Below, piece by piece: positions 1 through 6,560 of a stretch of 7,328 nt of DNA (within the stretch, counting starts at the first letter, position 1; the number at the start of each line of letters is the position of its first letter). This DNA is from an uncultured Planctomycetaceae bacterium (GTDB lineage Bacteria; Planctomycetota; Planctomycetia; Pirellulales; Lacipirellulaceae): positions 1 through 7,328 of the forward strand of contig CALMBE010000566.1 of the NCBI GenBank assembly GCA_937860165.1, given 5' to 3'. A model generated the notes under the pieces. The model made no database searches. It saw only the letters and a program-made list of their open reading frames with translations, and was not told the DNA's origin. The translations under genes and the position numbers were made by a program.

Positions 1-695
1 CCGAACGATTTTTCCCCATCCGGTCAACCCATTTCGAGCGAGTGCTAGAGTTTTACGGAGTCGAAGAGAAAATTGCTGGTCGAGTAGAATGGTTCCGATA
101 CAAGACGATTCTCGATGTTGCGGAAGCAGTAAACGAGAATCTGAGCATCTACGGGTCCGCCACTGCACTCCAGGCCCAATCATACATGTGGGTCATTTCG
201 TATTTGCTGCCGATTGAAGGGAACAACGGTGGTGTAGTCGAAATCGATTTTGTGGAGGAGTTGCGTCGAAGACAGGAGCGTGAAAAGGAATGCCAGCGGA
301 TTGGCGTCCTGGGAGAGCGGTACGTGTACAAGTCGGAGAAGGAGCGTCTACATCTGGCAGGAAGGTCTGACCTAGCTGCTCGCGTATCCTTGATATCCGC
401 AGCCGATGACTCAGCCGGTTACGACGTTGCATCGTTTGAAACGGATGGGACAGACCTGCACATTGAAGTTAAGGCGACCGCTCGTTCAAGAGAGAATGAT
501 TACTGCTTTTGGCTTTCGGCCAACGAGGTGCAGATCGCAAAAAAAGACCCGCAATGGACCGTATATCGAGTGTGGCAAGTGGCCGAATATCCTGAGCAAG
601 AGAATCTAGGAAATATTGTTCGACAGGAACCAAGCCAATGGATCTTTGAACCATCAGCTTGGCGAGTGAAAAGGGGGAGCGATACTACTCATTGA
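1..695 (+). CDS. DUF3883 domain protein, 5'-truncated by the window edge
   Basis: The frame is open from base 3 with no stop, so the gene most likely begins outside the window. A GTG at 42 is only the first internal start candidate; the upstream codons (ERFFPIRSTHFERV) run smoothly into it. Numbering from that GTG, the C-terminal half matches the DUF3883 pattern: a GER motif (Glu92), GYDVASF (Asp128), then IEVKAT (Glu142, Lys144). This Glu...Asp...Glu-x-Lys arrangement is the layout of PD-(D/E)XK nuclease-like folds. DUF3883 domains are known as C-terminal parts of restriction-like and other defence-associated proteins, and of plant NO VEIN proteins. The part before residue 80 is not recognised; an upstream NTPase or DNA-binding domain would be usual but cannot be seen. 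A nuclease or nucleic-acid role is inference. No partner gene follows: downstream are only remnants and repeats. The gene ends at TGA 693-695. Confidence 0.72.
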   Translation, partial: ERFFPIRSTHFERVLEFYGVEEKIAGRVEWFRYKTILDVAEAVNENLSIYGSATALQAQSYMWVISYLLPIEGNNGGVVEIDFVEELRRRQEREKECQRIGVLGERYVYKSEKERLHLAGRSDLAARVSLISAADDSAGYDVASFETDGTDLHIEVKATARSRENDYCFWLSANEVQIAKKDPQWTVYRVWQVAEYPEQENLGNIVRQEPSQWIFEPSAWRVKRGSDTTH

Positions 696-777
696 CTTCA
701 TTGAGGGACAGAACAGGGAGAAAGAAATCGCAAAATTTTGGCAGTGGGGATATAGGATTTCCGAAAGCGCAACGTGC

Positions 778-912
778 AATCAGGGCGATGCCACCGGCGA
801 TGGGGATGTCGATGCGAACGACCTGGCCGTGTGGCAGGAAACGTTTGGGAGGGGGCTGGGGGCTGGGATCGGCGGGCTGGGGACGAGTGGAGCGGCGCGA
901 GTTTCGAGTTAA
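778..912 (+). pseudogene. C-terminal dockerin-type tail remnant
   Basis: This frame encodes NQGDATGDGDVDANDLAVW followed by QETFG, a Gly-rich stretch and a stop at 910-912. The DxTGDGDVDxNDLxxWQxxFG pattern is one calcium-binding dockerin-type repeat, as found at the C-terminus of many large planctomycete secreted proteins. The frame is open back to a stop at 667-669, but bases 670-777 (LIDFIEGQNREKEIAKFWQWG) show nothing like a secreted-protein body and have no convincing start. I therefore read it as the stranded 3' end of a lost large gene rather than a gene. A frameshifted real gene is possible. The dockerin pattern is clear; the pseudogene status is inferred. Confidence 0.5.
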
Positions 913-1148
913 TTCTGCTTAACGTCAGAGGTGGCCTTGGCCACGACAGCGAAACGGTGCTTGCTGACGGGGATTTAGTGTTCTCGGAAGATAACTTAGA
1001 AGAAAACTTCGAGGCCGTTGATCAGGCTTTCTCGGAAATTGGCACGCCGCAGCGGAGACCGATTCGCGAATTTGGTGACTTGGTGGTGAGCCGGCAATTG
1101 CGTAGAGTAGAGAAACGAAAATAGTCGAGAGTTGAAAGCCAGAGCAGA
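913..1148. other. Gene-poor stretch with an unsupported open frame
   Basis: After the dockerin stop, a plus-strand frame runs open to 1124. Its last part (around LADGDLVFSEDNLEENFEAV) is acidic and protein-like, but its first half is an out-of-frame reading of the dockerin tail, it lacks a start with a ribosome binding site, and I recognise no family. It may be a decayed gene end. I see no RNA gene, promoter or terminator that I can defend. Confidence 0.3.
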
Positions 1149-1194
1149 ACTCCGCCGACTTACGTCATAAGACTCCGTCGACTTACGTCGGCGG
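1149..1194. repeat. Paired palindromic intergenic repeat (CCGCCGACTTACGTCGGCGG type)
   Basis: Two 18-base direct copies, 1149-1166 and 1172-1189, differ at one base (ACTCCGCCGACTTACGTC and ACTCCGTCGACTTACGTC). The second copy continues into GGCGG, so 1175-1194 can fold into an 8-base-pair hairpin with a TTAC loop (one G-T wobble). The first copy lacks its right arm, but its CCGCCGAC (1152-1159) is perfectly complementary to GTCGGCGG at 1187-1194, giving an alternative longer hairpin. This looks like a REP-type dispersed palindrome between genes; it could also act as a transcript end, although no T-run follows. Confidence 0.6.
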
Positions 1195-1227
1195 CTCGTG
1201 CAAATACTCGTAACTCGTGCCGCCCCC

Positions 1228-1662
1228 ATGCCCTCTATCGACACTACAACTTCCCGTTGGCCGGATGGGGTCGATGCGACTCTCACCGCAATCTGCTTGG
1301 GCTTGATGTTCGGCGTCCCGCTATTAGGTTACGTGTTCATGGTGCTGGATTTCCGCCGTTACCTGCGATCGCTGCGGCGGGCGCTGGTGGTCGTGTCGCG
1401 GGTATTGCCGGAGTTGCCCTACTGGGCACGGCTCGAGCAACCAGCATGTTTGCGGTCGCTGGATTTGAAGTTTCCATGTACCGAGGCCGACGTTTTGGCT
1501 GCTTACCGCGAGCGTGCTAAGTCGCTGCACCCCGATCGCGGGGGTGATTTGCAGCAATTCTTACGATTGCAGAAAAACCTGGAGCAGGCGTTGGAATTCG
1601 TTCGCGGCAGAGAACGGCGTGGATCAGCGGCTGCGACCACTCCCTCGGATAACCCCGACTGA
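1228..1662 (+). CDS. Membrane-anchored J-domain (DnaJ-like) protein
   Basis: A 144-residue protein if started at ATG 1228. A GTG at 1198 is in frame, but it lies just after the palindromic repeat and adds an unremarkable MQILVTRAAP leader, so ATG is preferred; neither has a clear Shine-Dalgarno. Residues about 17-39 (ATLTAICLGLMFGVPLLGYV and following) form one hydrophobic transmembrane helix, followed by an Arg-rich segment that suggests the C-terminal part faces the cytoplasm. Residues about 78-125 resemble a J-domain: LDLKFPCTEADVLAAYRERA, then the diagnostic HPD tripeptide at 101-103 and a final helix (LQKNLEQALEFV). J-domains stimulate Hsp70 ATPases, so the likely role is to recruit DnaK to the inner membrane. 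There is no Gly/Phe region or zinc-binding domain, so this is a specialised co-chaperone and not DnaJ. Its client is unknown. It reads in the same direction as lpxD, 165 bases downstream. Confidence 0.72.
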   Translation: MPSIDTTTSRWPDGVDATLTAICLGLMFGVPLLGYVFMVLDFRRYLRSLRRALVVVSRVLPELPYWARLEQPACLRSLDLKFPCTEADVLAAYRERAKSLHPDRGGDLQQFLRLQKNLEQALEFVRGRERRGSAAATTPSDNPD

Positions 1663-1671
1663 TCTCAAACA

Positions 1672-1677
1672 TATAAT
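1672..1677 (+). promoter_or_regulatory. Possible -10 box upstream of lpxD
   Basis: A perfect TATAAT hexamer sits 151 bases before the lpxD start and just after the J-domain gene stop. No good -35 box is found 16-18 bases upstream, so this is only a candidate for an lpxD promoter. Confidence 0.22.
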
Positions 1678-1811
1678 TTCGTCATGAGGCTTGCTAGCAC
1701 GGGGTTCTGATCTTGTCGCTAAAGGGGGCGGGGAGATACGATTGGCGACGTTCGGCAATGTCTCGCGAAGCCGACGAGATGGGGCGCAACGGAATGCGGC
1801 CCGAGGCTTCC

Positions 1812-1820
1812 AGGAAAGGA
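1812..1820 (+). promoter_or_regulatory. Ribosome binding site of lpxD
   Basis: AGGAAAGGA lies 7 bases before ATG 1828. It is the clearest Shine-Dalgarno in the left half of the window and fixes this start over the in-frame ATG at 1870. Confidence 0.6.
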
Positions 1821-1827
1821 TTCCACC

Positions 1828-2925
1828 ATGGCAGATAGTGTCGCGAAAAGTCCCGTGGAACCGATCGCGATGAGCGAGTTGGTCCGGCTCGTTTCTGGTC
1901 AACTCTTTGGCGACGGCGAGAATCTGATTCACGGCATCGCCACGCTCGATGTTGCCCGATCGAATGAGATCACTCTGGTGGACCATGCAGATCGCGTGGG
2001 GGCCTTTCACAGCTCGCCCGCGAGTGCGGCAGTCGTGCCCCTGGATTTTCCAGCTTGCGAGAAACCCACGATCGCGGTGGCAGACGTTCATGCGGCGTTT
2101 GCCAAACTGGTCAACCACTTTCATCCGCCCCGAGAGCGATCGCGCACAGGGGTCAGTCCCGGGGCTTGGGTCAGCTACACGGCGAAAATAGCCGACGATG
2201 TCGATGTCCATCCCGGGGCATCCGTTGGCGAGGACGTCGTCATCGGTCGCGGGTCCACGATACACGCTGGCGTGCGCATCATGGCAGGCTGCACGATTGG
2301 CAGCAACACCACGATCTTTCCCAACGCTGTGCTGTATGAGGATACTCGGCTCGGAGATCGCGTAATCATCCACGCCGGTGCGGTGCTGGGAGCCTTCGGA
2401 TTCGGGTATCGCCAAGTCGAAGGATCGCACCAACTGTCTGCCCAACTGGGGCATGTGGAGATCGGTGACGATGTCGAAATCGGGGCCAATGCGACCATCG
2501 ATCGCGGCACTTACGGGGCCACTTACATCGGCAACGGGACCAAGATCGACAATTTGGTGCAAATCGCCCACAACTGCCGGTTGGGTAAAAACAATCTCAT
2601 TTGCGCCCAGGTTGGTATCGCAGGGAGTTCTACCACGGGCGACCGCGTGGTGATGGCTGGTCAGGTCGGAGTCCGCGACCATGTGCATGTCGGCGAGGGG
2701 GCGGTGATCTGCTCGATGGCCGGTGTTGCCAATCATGTCTCCGATGGAGAAGTCATGCTCGGCCAGCCCGCCACGGAACTTCGCCGGCAGAAACTGCAGT
2801 TGGCAGCGATCGCCAAGTTGCCCGAAATGCGCCGCGAATTTCGCCAACTTCAGCAGGAGTTGGCTCAATTGCAGCGTCAACTCGAACTCACCGAATGCGA
2901 TGAAACCGACGAGCAAGCCGCTTAA
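1828..2925 (+). CDS. lpxD: UDP-3-O-(3-hydroxyacyl)glucosamine N-acyltransferase
   Basis: LpxD transfers a 3-hydroxyacyl chain from acyl-ACP to the 2-amino group of UDP-3-O-acylglucosamine, the third step of lipid A synthesis, in the cytoplasm as a homotrimer. The 365 residues show the three expected parts. Residues about 1-110 are the uridine-binding domain. Residues about 115-325 are left-handed beta-helix hexapeptide repeats (for example VEIGDDVEIGANATIDRGTY). The last about 40 residues are a Gln/Leu/Arg-rich helix (MRREFRQLQQELAQLQRQLE), the C-terminal helical extension. The family signature KIDNLVQIAHNC is present, with the catalytic histidine at 248. The segment usually written GADGFGF is GAFGFGY here, so Phe replaces the common Asp; this may be a lineage feature. 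Length is close to the E. coli enzyme (341) with slight extension. lpxI follows after a repeat-bearing spacer; other lipid A genes are not in view. Confidence 0.95.
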   Translation: MADSVAKSPVEPIAMSELVRLVSGQLFGDGENLIHGIATLDVARSNEITLVDHADRVGAFHSSPASAAVVPLDFPACEKPTIAVADVHAAFAKLVNHFHPPRERSRTGVSPGAWVSYTAKIADDVDVHPGASVGEDVVIGRGSTIHAGVRIMAGCTIGSNTTIFPNAVLYEDTRLGDRVIIHAGAVLGAFGFGYRQVEGSHQLSAQLGHVEIGDDVEIGANATIDRGTYGATYIGNGTKIDNLVQIAHNCRLGKNNLICAQVGIAGSSTTGDRVVMAGQVGVRDHVHVGEGAVICSMAGVANHVSDGEVMLGQPATELRRQKLQLAAIAKLPEMRREFRQLQQELAQLQRQLELTECDETDEQAA

Positions 2926-2962
2926 CCTTACTGCGCCAGGTTGAGGGGGGAGAAAACTTAGA

Positions 2963-3097
2963 GCCACGGAATTTCACGGATTAAACACGGATGATTGGGA
3001 GTGATGCGTTTGGTGGTGGCAAATATGGTAGTCGCAGAAATGAATAGCCCGAAAGTCTTCTTGTTTATCTGTGTTCAATCCGTGTTTCATCCGTGGC
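2963..3097. repeat. Inverted repeat of CACGGAT-type units between lpxD and lpxI
   Basis: The left arm 2963-2992 (GCCACGGAATTTCACGGATT and on) is an imperfect inverted copy of the right arm 3067-3097 (ATCTGTGTTCAATCCGTGTT and on, ending ATCCGTGGC). The arms are about 30 bases, match at most positions after one gap, and enclose 74 bases. Each arm is itself built of short tandem units: CACGGA recurs at 2966, 2975 and 2986, and ATCCGTG-like units recur every 11 bases on the right. The transcript could form a long hairpin. It resembles the 'CCACGGATGAACACGGAT' family of dispersed intergenic repeats; this likeness is from memory. It could end lpxD transcription, but no T-run follows. Confidence 0.65.
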
Positions 3098-3155
3098 AAA
3101 TTATTCGGGACTTAGCGCTGTAGGTTTAATTCATTCTCAATTAATTGTGTCCCCC

Positions 3156-4067
3156 ATGGCATTTCAACTATTCCAACAAGAGTCCCCGCAGCTTGTCGAC
3201 GCCGAGCGTCCGATCGGTCTGCTCGCTGGTTGGGGAAACTATCCGCTAGCCGTGGCCGAGGCCTTGCGCGCCCGGGGACAGCGGATCGCGGGCGTGGGGA
3301 TACTTGATCACGCCGATCCATGTTTAGCCGATTGGTGCGAAAATTTCGATTGGATTCGCTTGGGGGGAATTGGGCGTGCAATCCGGTTGTTTAAGCGCTG
3401 GGGTGTGCGGCAGGCGATTATGGCCGGCAAGGTTCACAAAGTGTTGCTTTACAAGCGTGGTTGGTGGTTTCGGCATCGGCCCGATTGGAAAACCATCAAA
3501 GCGTTTTCTCCCCAATTACTTTGGGGGCGCGGAGATTGCCGCGATGACACGCTGCTCAGTGCGGTCGTAAACGCATTTGCCTCGGAGGGTATTGAATTCT
3601 TTCCGGCAACCGATTTTGCCCCCCAGTTGCTTGTGCAGTCAGGACACTTGATTGGTAAGCCCCTTTCGTCCAAACAAACGAAAGATGTGCAATTTGGATG
3701 GCAGGTCGCAAAAGGGCTCGGTGGACTCGATATCGGGCAAAGCGTGTGCGTGAAGGATCAGTCCGTGATTGCCGTCGAGGCGATCGAGGGAACCGATGCC
3801 TGCATTCGTCGCGCGGGCGAGTTGTGTACTTCAGGAGGGATCACTGTCGTCAAGGTTGCTAAGCCAGGTCAAGACATGCGGTTCGATGTGCCAACAGTTG
3901 GGTTAAAAACTCTAGAGTCGATCATCGCGGCGAAGGGCCGAGTCCTGGCCCTCGAAGCTGGCAAGACCATACTTCTCGATCGGAGCGAATTCTTGCGAGT
4001 CGCCCAGCAGCACAAGATTTCGGTGCTGGCTCTAGCCGACGCATCGCTCTCTCAAGCGGTCGCATAG
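3156..4067 (+). CDS. lpxI: UDP-2,3-diacylglucosamine pyrophosphatase LpxI
   Basis: LpxI hydrolyses UDP-2,3-diacylglucosamine to lipid X and UMP, the fourth step of lipid A synthesis; it is the unrelated replacement for LpxH in many non-gammaproteobacterial lineages. The 303-residue product has the family's N-terminal nucleotide-binding start (RPIGLLAGWGNYPLAVAEAL, residues about 18-37), the VRQAIMAGKV and GRGDCRDDTLLSAV segments in the middle, and the C-terminal signature KPGQDMRFDVPTVG with aspartates at 240 and 244; a conserved aspartate in this C-terminal domain is needed for activity in characterised LpxI. ATG 3156 is chosen because the upstream GTG at 3093 lies inside the right arm of the inverted repeat and its extra 21 residues carry no family motif. 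No clear Shine-Dalgarno precedes either start. Pairing with lpxD fits one lipid A pathway, although the repeat spacer argues against tight coupling. Confidence 0.93.
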   Translation: MAFQLFQQESPQLVDAERPIGLLAGWGNYPLAVAEALRARGQRIAGVGILDHADPCLADWCENFDWIRLGGIGRAIRLFKRWGVRQAIMAGKVHKVLLYKRGWWFRHRPDWKTIKAFSPQLLWGRGDCRDDTLLSAVVNAFASEGIEFFPATDFAPQLLVQSGHLIGKPLSSKQTKDVQFGWQVAKGLGGLDIGQSVCVKDQSVIAVEAIEGTDACIRRAGELCTSGGITVVKVAKPGQDMRFDVPTVGLKTLESIIAAKGRVLALEAGKTILLDRSEFLRVAQQHKISVLALADASLSQAVA

Positions 4068-4552
4068 CTTGAATCCTATGTATGATTTCATGCGGTCCAG
4101 GGCTTCGTTGAAGAGATGACTTTAGCGTTCAAGAGTCACCACGCTGATTCGTGGGGGATTGTGAGGCCTTTGCCCTTTTGTCCCAATTTGCGGTGACCGA
4201 AGGAGTACCCAAAAGTAAGTCGAATTCCATAAGTGATTATGCAGTAAGAGCTTATGGTATTTTCGGCGTGTTGGAAAAATCGGCATTTTCTACGCAGTTA
4301 CCTCGAATTATGCTTAACAAAAGGTTTGAGGAATTGTTAACCCATGCCTATAATGAAGGCCGGGTAGAGAAATTGTGAGCAGGGCATTCGCTCAGGTTCC
4401 TCTATTCCATTCGTTTTAACACTTCATGGGTTCATGGGCTGGGCTGCCAGTGAATTGACCGACACGCCGAACTTTTCCTTGCCGGAACAGCGGGAATGGT
4501 TCGCATTTATTTCTATGACGGTTCTGTAAGGAATCCGTCCTGGGGCAGAGTA
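4068..4552. other. Gene-poor, AT-richer stretch upstream of the sigma-54 activator
   Basis: Nothing here is recognised with confidence. A plus-strand frame from GTG 4151 to TGA 4378 could encode 75 residues (ending NKRFEELLTHAYNEGRVEKL), but it has no ribosome binding site or known family, and its AT-rich codons differ from its neighbours. A weak 5-base-pair hairpin (CCACG 4139-4143 with CGTGG 4150-4154) overlaps that start. I found no tRNA, no sigma-54 promoter with correct GG-N10-GC spacing, and no terminator for lpxI. The segment may be ordinary planctomycete spacer. Confidence 0.35.
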
Positions 4553-5602
4553 ATGGCAACTATGTATTCTTCGTCGTTGGAGTCTTTGGCGTCGCTTGCG
4601 CCTGGTGATCCTGCGAGTCTTCTCCTTGGGCAGTGTCCGAGTGTAACTCGGATCGCCCACCACGCGGAGCGCGCTGCTCAGGTGGAATGCACCGTGTTGA
4701 TCACCGGCGAAACCGGTACGGGCAAAGAAGTTTGGGCCCGTTTGATGCACCGCCTTGGCCCTCGACACCAAAAGGCCTTCATCCCTGTCAATTGCGCTGC
4801 CCTGACTTCCACACTGGCAGAAAGCCAGCTCTTTGGCCACGAAAAAGGTGCTTTTACGGGTGCTTCCGGTGAAAGCTTGGGTGTGTTTCGTTCAGCCCAG
4901 TCGGGGATCGTCTTTCTGGACGAAGTCGGCGATATGCCCATTGAGACGCAATCGAAGATCCTGCGTGTGCTGGTCGAACAGCGCTTCAAGCGGCTCGGTG
5001 GCGCCCAAGACGTGCAGGTGAATGTGCGGGTCGTTTCATCGACCTCGCGCGAGTTGCGGGGCGATATAGAACAAGGCCGATTCCGCGAAGATCTGTTTCA
5101 TCGCTTGAACGTAGTGCCGCTGCGCGCGCCAGGTTTGGCGGAGCGGCGCGAAGACATCCCGGACTTGGCCGGCTATTTCGTTGGTCGTCTCGCTGGAATG
5201 TCTGGCGTACCTGCGCGACAGATCGGCGAAGACGCACTGGCGGCGCTGCAAGCGGCGGACTGGCCGGGCAATGTCCGCCAGCTGCGTAACGTGATCGAAC
5301 GCATTCTGATCCTCGCCACCGGCGACATCAACACGCCCGTGACGGTGGACTCGCTCCCGGCGGAGGCTTGGCCCTCGTCGGGATCGAAGCGCGATGGCTT
5401 GCAGGAAGTGATTGGGCTGTCGCTTCGTGACGCGCGTGAGCGGTTCGAGCGTGAGTATCTGAATGTTCAGATTACCCGCTTTGGTGGCAATATCTCACGC
5501 ACCGCGGCGTTCATTGGCATGGAGCGCTCGGCCTTGCACCGGAAGCTGAAATCACTCGGCGTTGAAGCCCCGGGCCGCAACGGGCACGACGGCGCCGAAT
5601 GA
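4553..5602 (+). CDS. Hybrid sigma-54 activator: planctomycete-like AAA+ front, NtrX C-terminal part
   Basis: The product (349 residues from ATG 4553) is a sigma-54-dependent activator without a receiver domain. The AAA+ part has Walker A GETGTGK (52-58), GAFTGA (99-104), Walker B VFLDEVGDM (Asp123, Glu124) and FREDLFHRLNVVP. The end carries a Fis-type helix-turn-helix (NISRTAAFIGMERSALHRKL). Before residue about 120 it looks like GAFTGA-type regulators with SQLFGHEKGAFTGA and LGVFRSA, a style I associate with planctomycetes. From IETQSKILRVLVEQRFKRLG onward it is alphaproteobacterial NtrX (VRVVSSTSRELRGDIEQGRF, WPGNVRQLRNVIERILILA). NtrX normally starts with a phospho-receiver domain and often lacks an intact GAFTGA; both differ here. 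Codon use becomes richer in G/C at the same place. The upstream GTG-free extension from ATG 4496 adds 19 residues (MVRIYFYDGSVRNPSWGRV) without family likeness, and GGGG 4542-4545 is a weak binding site for ATG 4553. It overlaps dat by ATGA. I doubt that this is one natural gene. Confidence 0.8.
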   Translation: MATMYSSSLESLASLAPGDPASLLLGQCPSVTRIAHHAERAAQVECTVLITGETGTGKEVWARLMHRLGPRHQKAFIPVNCAALTSTLAESQLFGHEKGAFTGASGESLGVFRSAQSGIVFLDEVGDMPIETQSKILRVLVEQRFKRLGGAQDVQVNVRVVSSTSRELRGDIEQGRFREDLFHRLNVVPLRAPGLAERREDIPDLAGYFVGRLAGMSGVPARQIGEDALAALQAADWPGNVRQLRNVIERILILATGDINTPVTVDSLPAEAWPSSGSKRDGLQEVIGLSLRDARERFEREYLNVQITRFGGNISRTAAFIGMERSALHRKLKSLGVEAPGRNGHDGAE

Positions 5603-6443
5603 GCCGCCTCGCTTACGTCAACGGCGCTTATGTGCCGCTGGCGCGAGCGGCCATCTCGATTCAGGACCGTGGTTTCCAGTTCGCGGATTCAATCTACGAA
5701 GTTTGGGCCGTGCGCGACGGGCGTCTCTACGACGCTGTTGAGCATCTGGCGCGCTTCAAGCGTCGCTCGAAGAGCTGCGCATCGCGGCGCCAATGAGCGA
5801 AACCGCGCTGATGTTGGTGATTCACGAGGTTATGCGCCGCAACCGCGTTCGCGACGGCATTGTTTATCTGCAGATGAGTCGGGGCGCTGCGAGCCGAGAC
5901 CACGTATTTCCGCCGCCGAGCGTGAACCCGACCATGGTTATCACCGCGAAGAACCTGGATCGTGCCGCCATCGCCAAGCGCGCGGAGCTTGGCGTGAAGG
6001 TGATCAGCGTGCCGGAGACGCGTTGGGCGCGACGCGACATCAAGTCGGTCAACCTCCTCCCCAATGTGTTGGCGCGTCAGGCGGCGAAAGAGGCGGGGGC
6101 TTTCGAGGCTTGGTTCCTGGATGAACACGGGTTCATCACCGAGGGCGCCTCGTCAACAGCGTTCATTGTTGACGCCGAGGGCCGGATTCGCACGCGTGGG
6201 CTGTCGCACGATCTGCTGCATGGTGTGACTCGCGCGGCGTTGCTGAGGTTGGCGCGGGAGTGTCAAATGGTCGTTTCAGAGACGCCGTTTACGCTGGAAG
6301 AAGCCAAGGCGGCACGGGAAGCCTTCATCAGCGCCGCAAGCAATCCCGCTGTTCCCGTCACCGCCATCGACGGCGCCAAGATCGGCAAAGGCTGGCCAGG
6401 ACCGGTAACGCGTGCACTCCGCGTCGCCTACTTGGGCGCCTGA
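5599..6443 (+). pseudogene. dat: D-amino-acid transaminase, split by a one-base frameshift
   Basis: This is a class IV pyridoxal-phosphate aminotransferase that interconverts D-amino acids and 2-oxo acids, for example D-alanine and 2-oxoglutarate to pyruvate and D-glutamate. Two open frames make one protein: 5599-5796 (MSRLAYVNGAYVPLARAAIS, IQDRGFQFADSIYEVW) and 5793-6443. The true reading moves from one to the other near 5762: AARFK-like HLARFKR continues as SLEELRIAAPMSETALMLV only if one base is added after CG at 5761-5762. With that base the product is 281 residues, normal for the family. The C-terminal piece holds the catalytic lysine in RRDIKSVNLLPNVLARQAA and the cofactor-phosphate region ITEGASSTAF. 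The ATGA overlap with the preceding stop indicates translational coupling. A sequencing or assembly error is as likely as a real mutation, because every other part is well preserved. Branched-chain aminotransferase or aminodeoxychorismate lyase are related alternatives, but the DIKSxNLLxNV motif favours Dat. Confidence 0.85.
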
Positions 6444-6474
6444 GGCTGAGTTAGTGTCCTAATTTGTGTTTCGG

Positions 6475-6503
6475 TTGTCGCCCGCTGCGGCGCGCTCTAT
6501 AGG
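6475..6503 (+). promoter_or_regulatory. Candidate promoter for hfq
   Basis: TTGTCG at 6475-6480 and TATAGG at 6498-6503 are 17 bases apart, a fair housekeeping-sigma match in the 105-base gap between dat and hfq. Downstream, GCCGCG 6513-6518 can pair with CGCGGC 6527-6532 in the presumed leader. The promoter is a prediction from pattern only. Confidence 0.35.
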
Positions 6504-6560
6504 TCGATCACAGCCGCGCGGTTCGACGCGGCGCCATAAAACTTTCGCATGGGGCATACC

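Noticed and set aside
774..1124. Plus-strand 116-residue frame
   Set aside because: Its first half is the dockerin tail in the wrong frame and no start or family supports the remainder.
1149..1194. CRISPR-like repeat pair
   Set aside because: Only two copies, a 5-base gap between them, and palindromic structure; it fits a REP-type element and not spaced repeats.
1624..2967. Long minus-strand open frame of 447 residues opposite lpxD
   Set aside because: It lies antisense to an unambiguous lpxD, has no recognisable domain, and its length is explained by the high-GC, strongly biased codons of lpxD.
4151..4378. Possible 75-residue gene from a GTG
   Set aside because: No binding site, no known family and AT-rich codons; kept only as a note in the gene-poor stretch.
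4595..4615. TTGGCGTCGCTTGC as a sigma-54 promoter
   Set aside because: The GG to GC spacing is 8 rather than 10 bases and it lies inside the coding region.
5755..5796. Programmed ribosomal frameshift in dat
   Set aside because: There is no slippery heptamer, no obvious stimulatory structure, and Dat is not known to use frameshifting.
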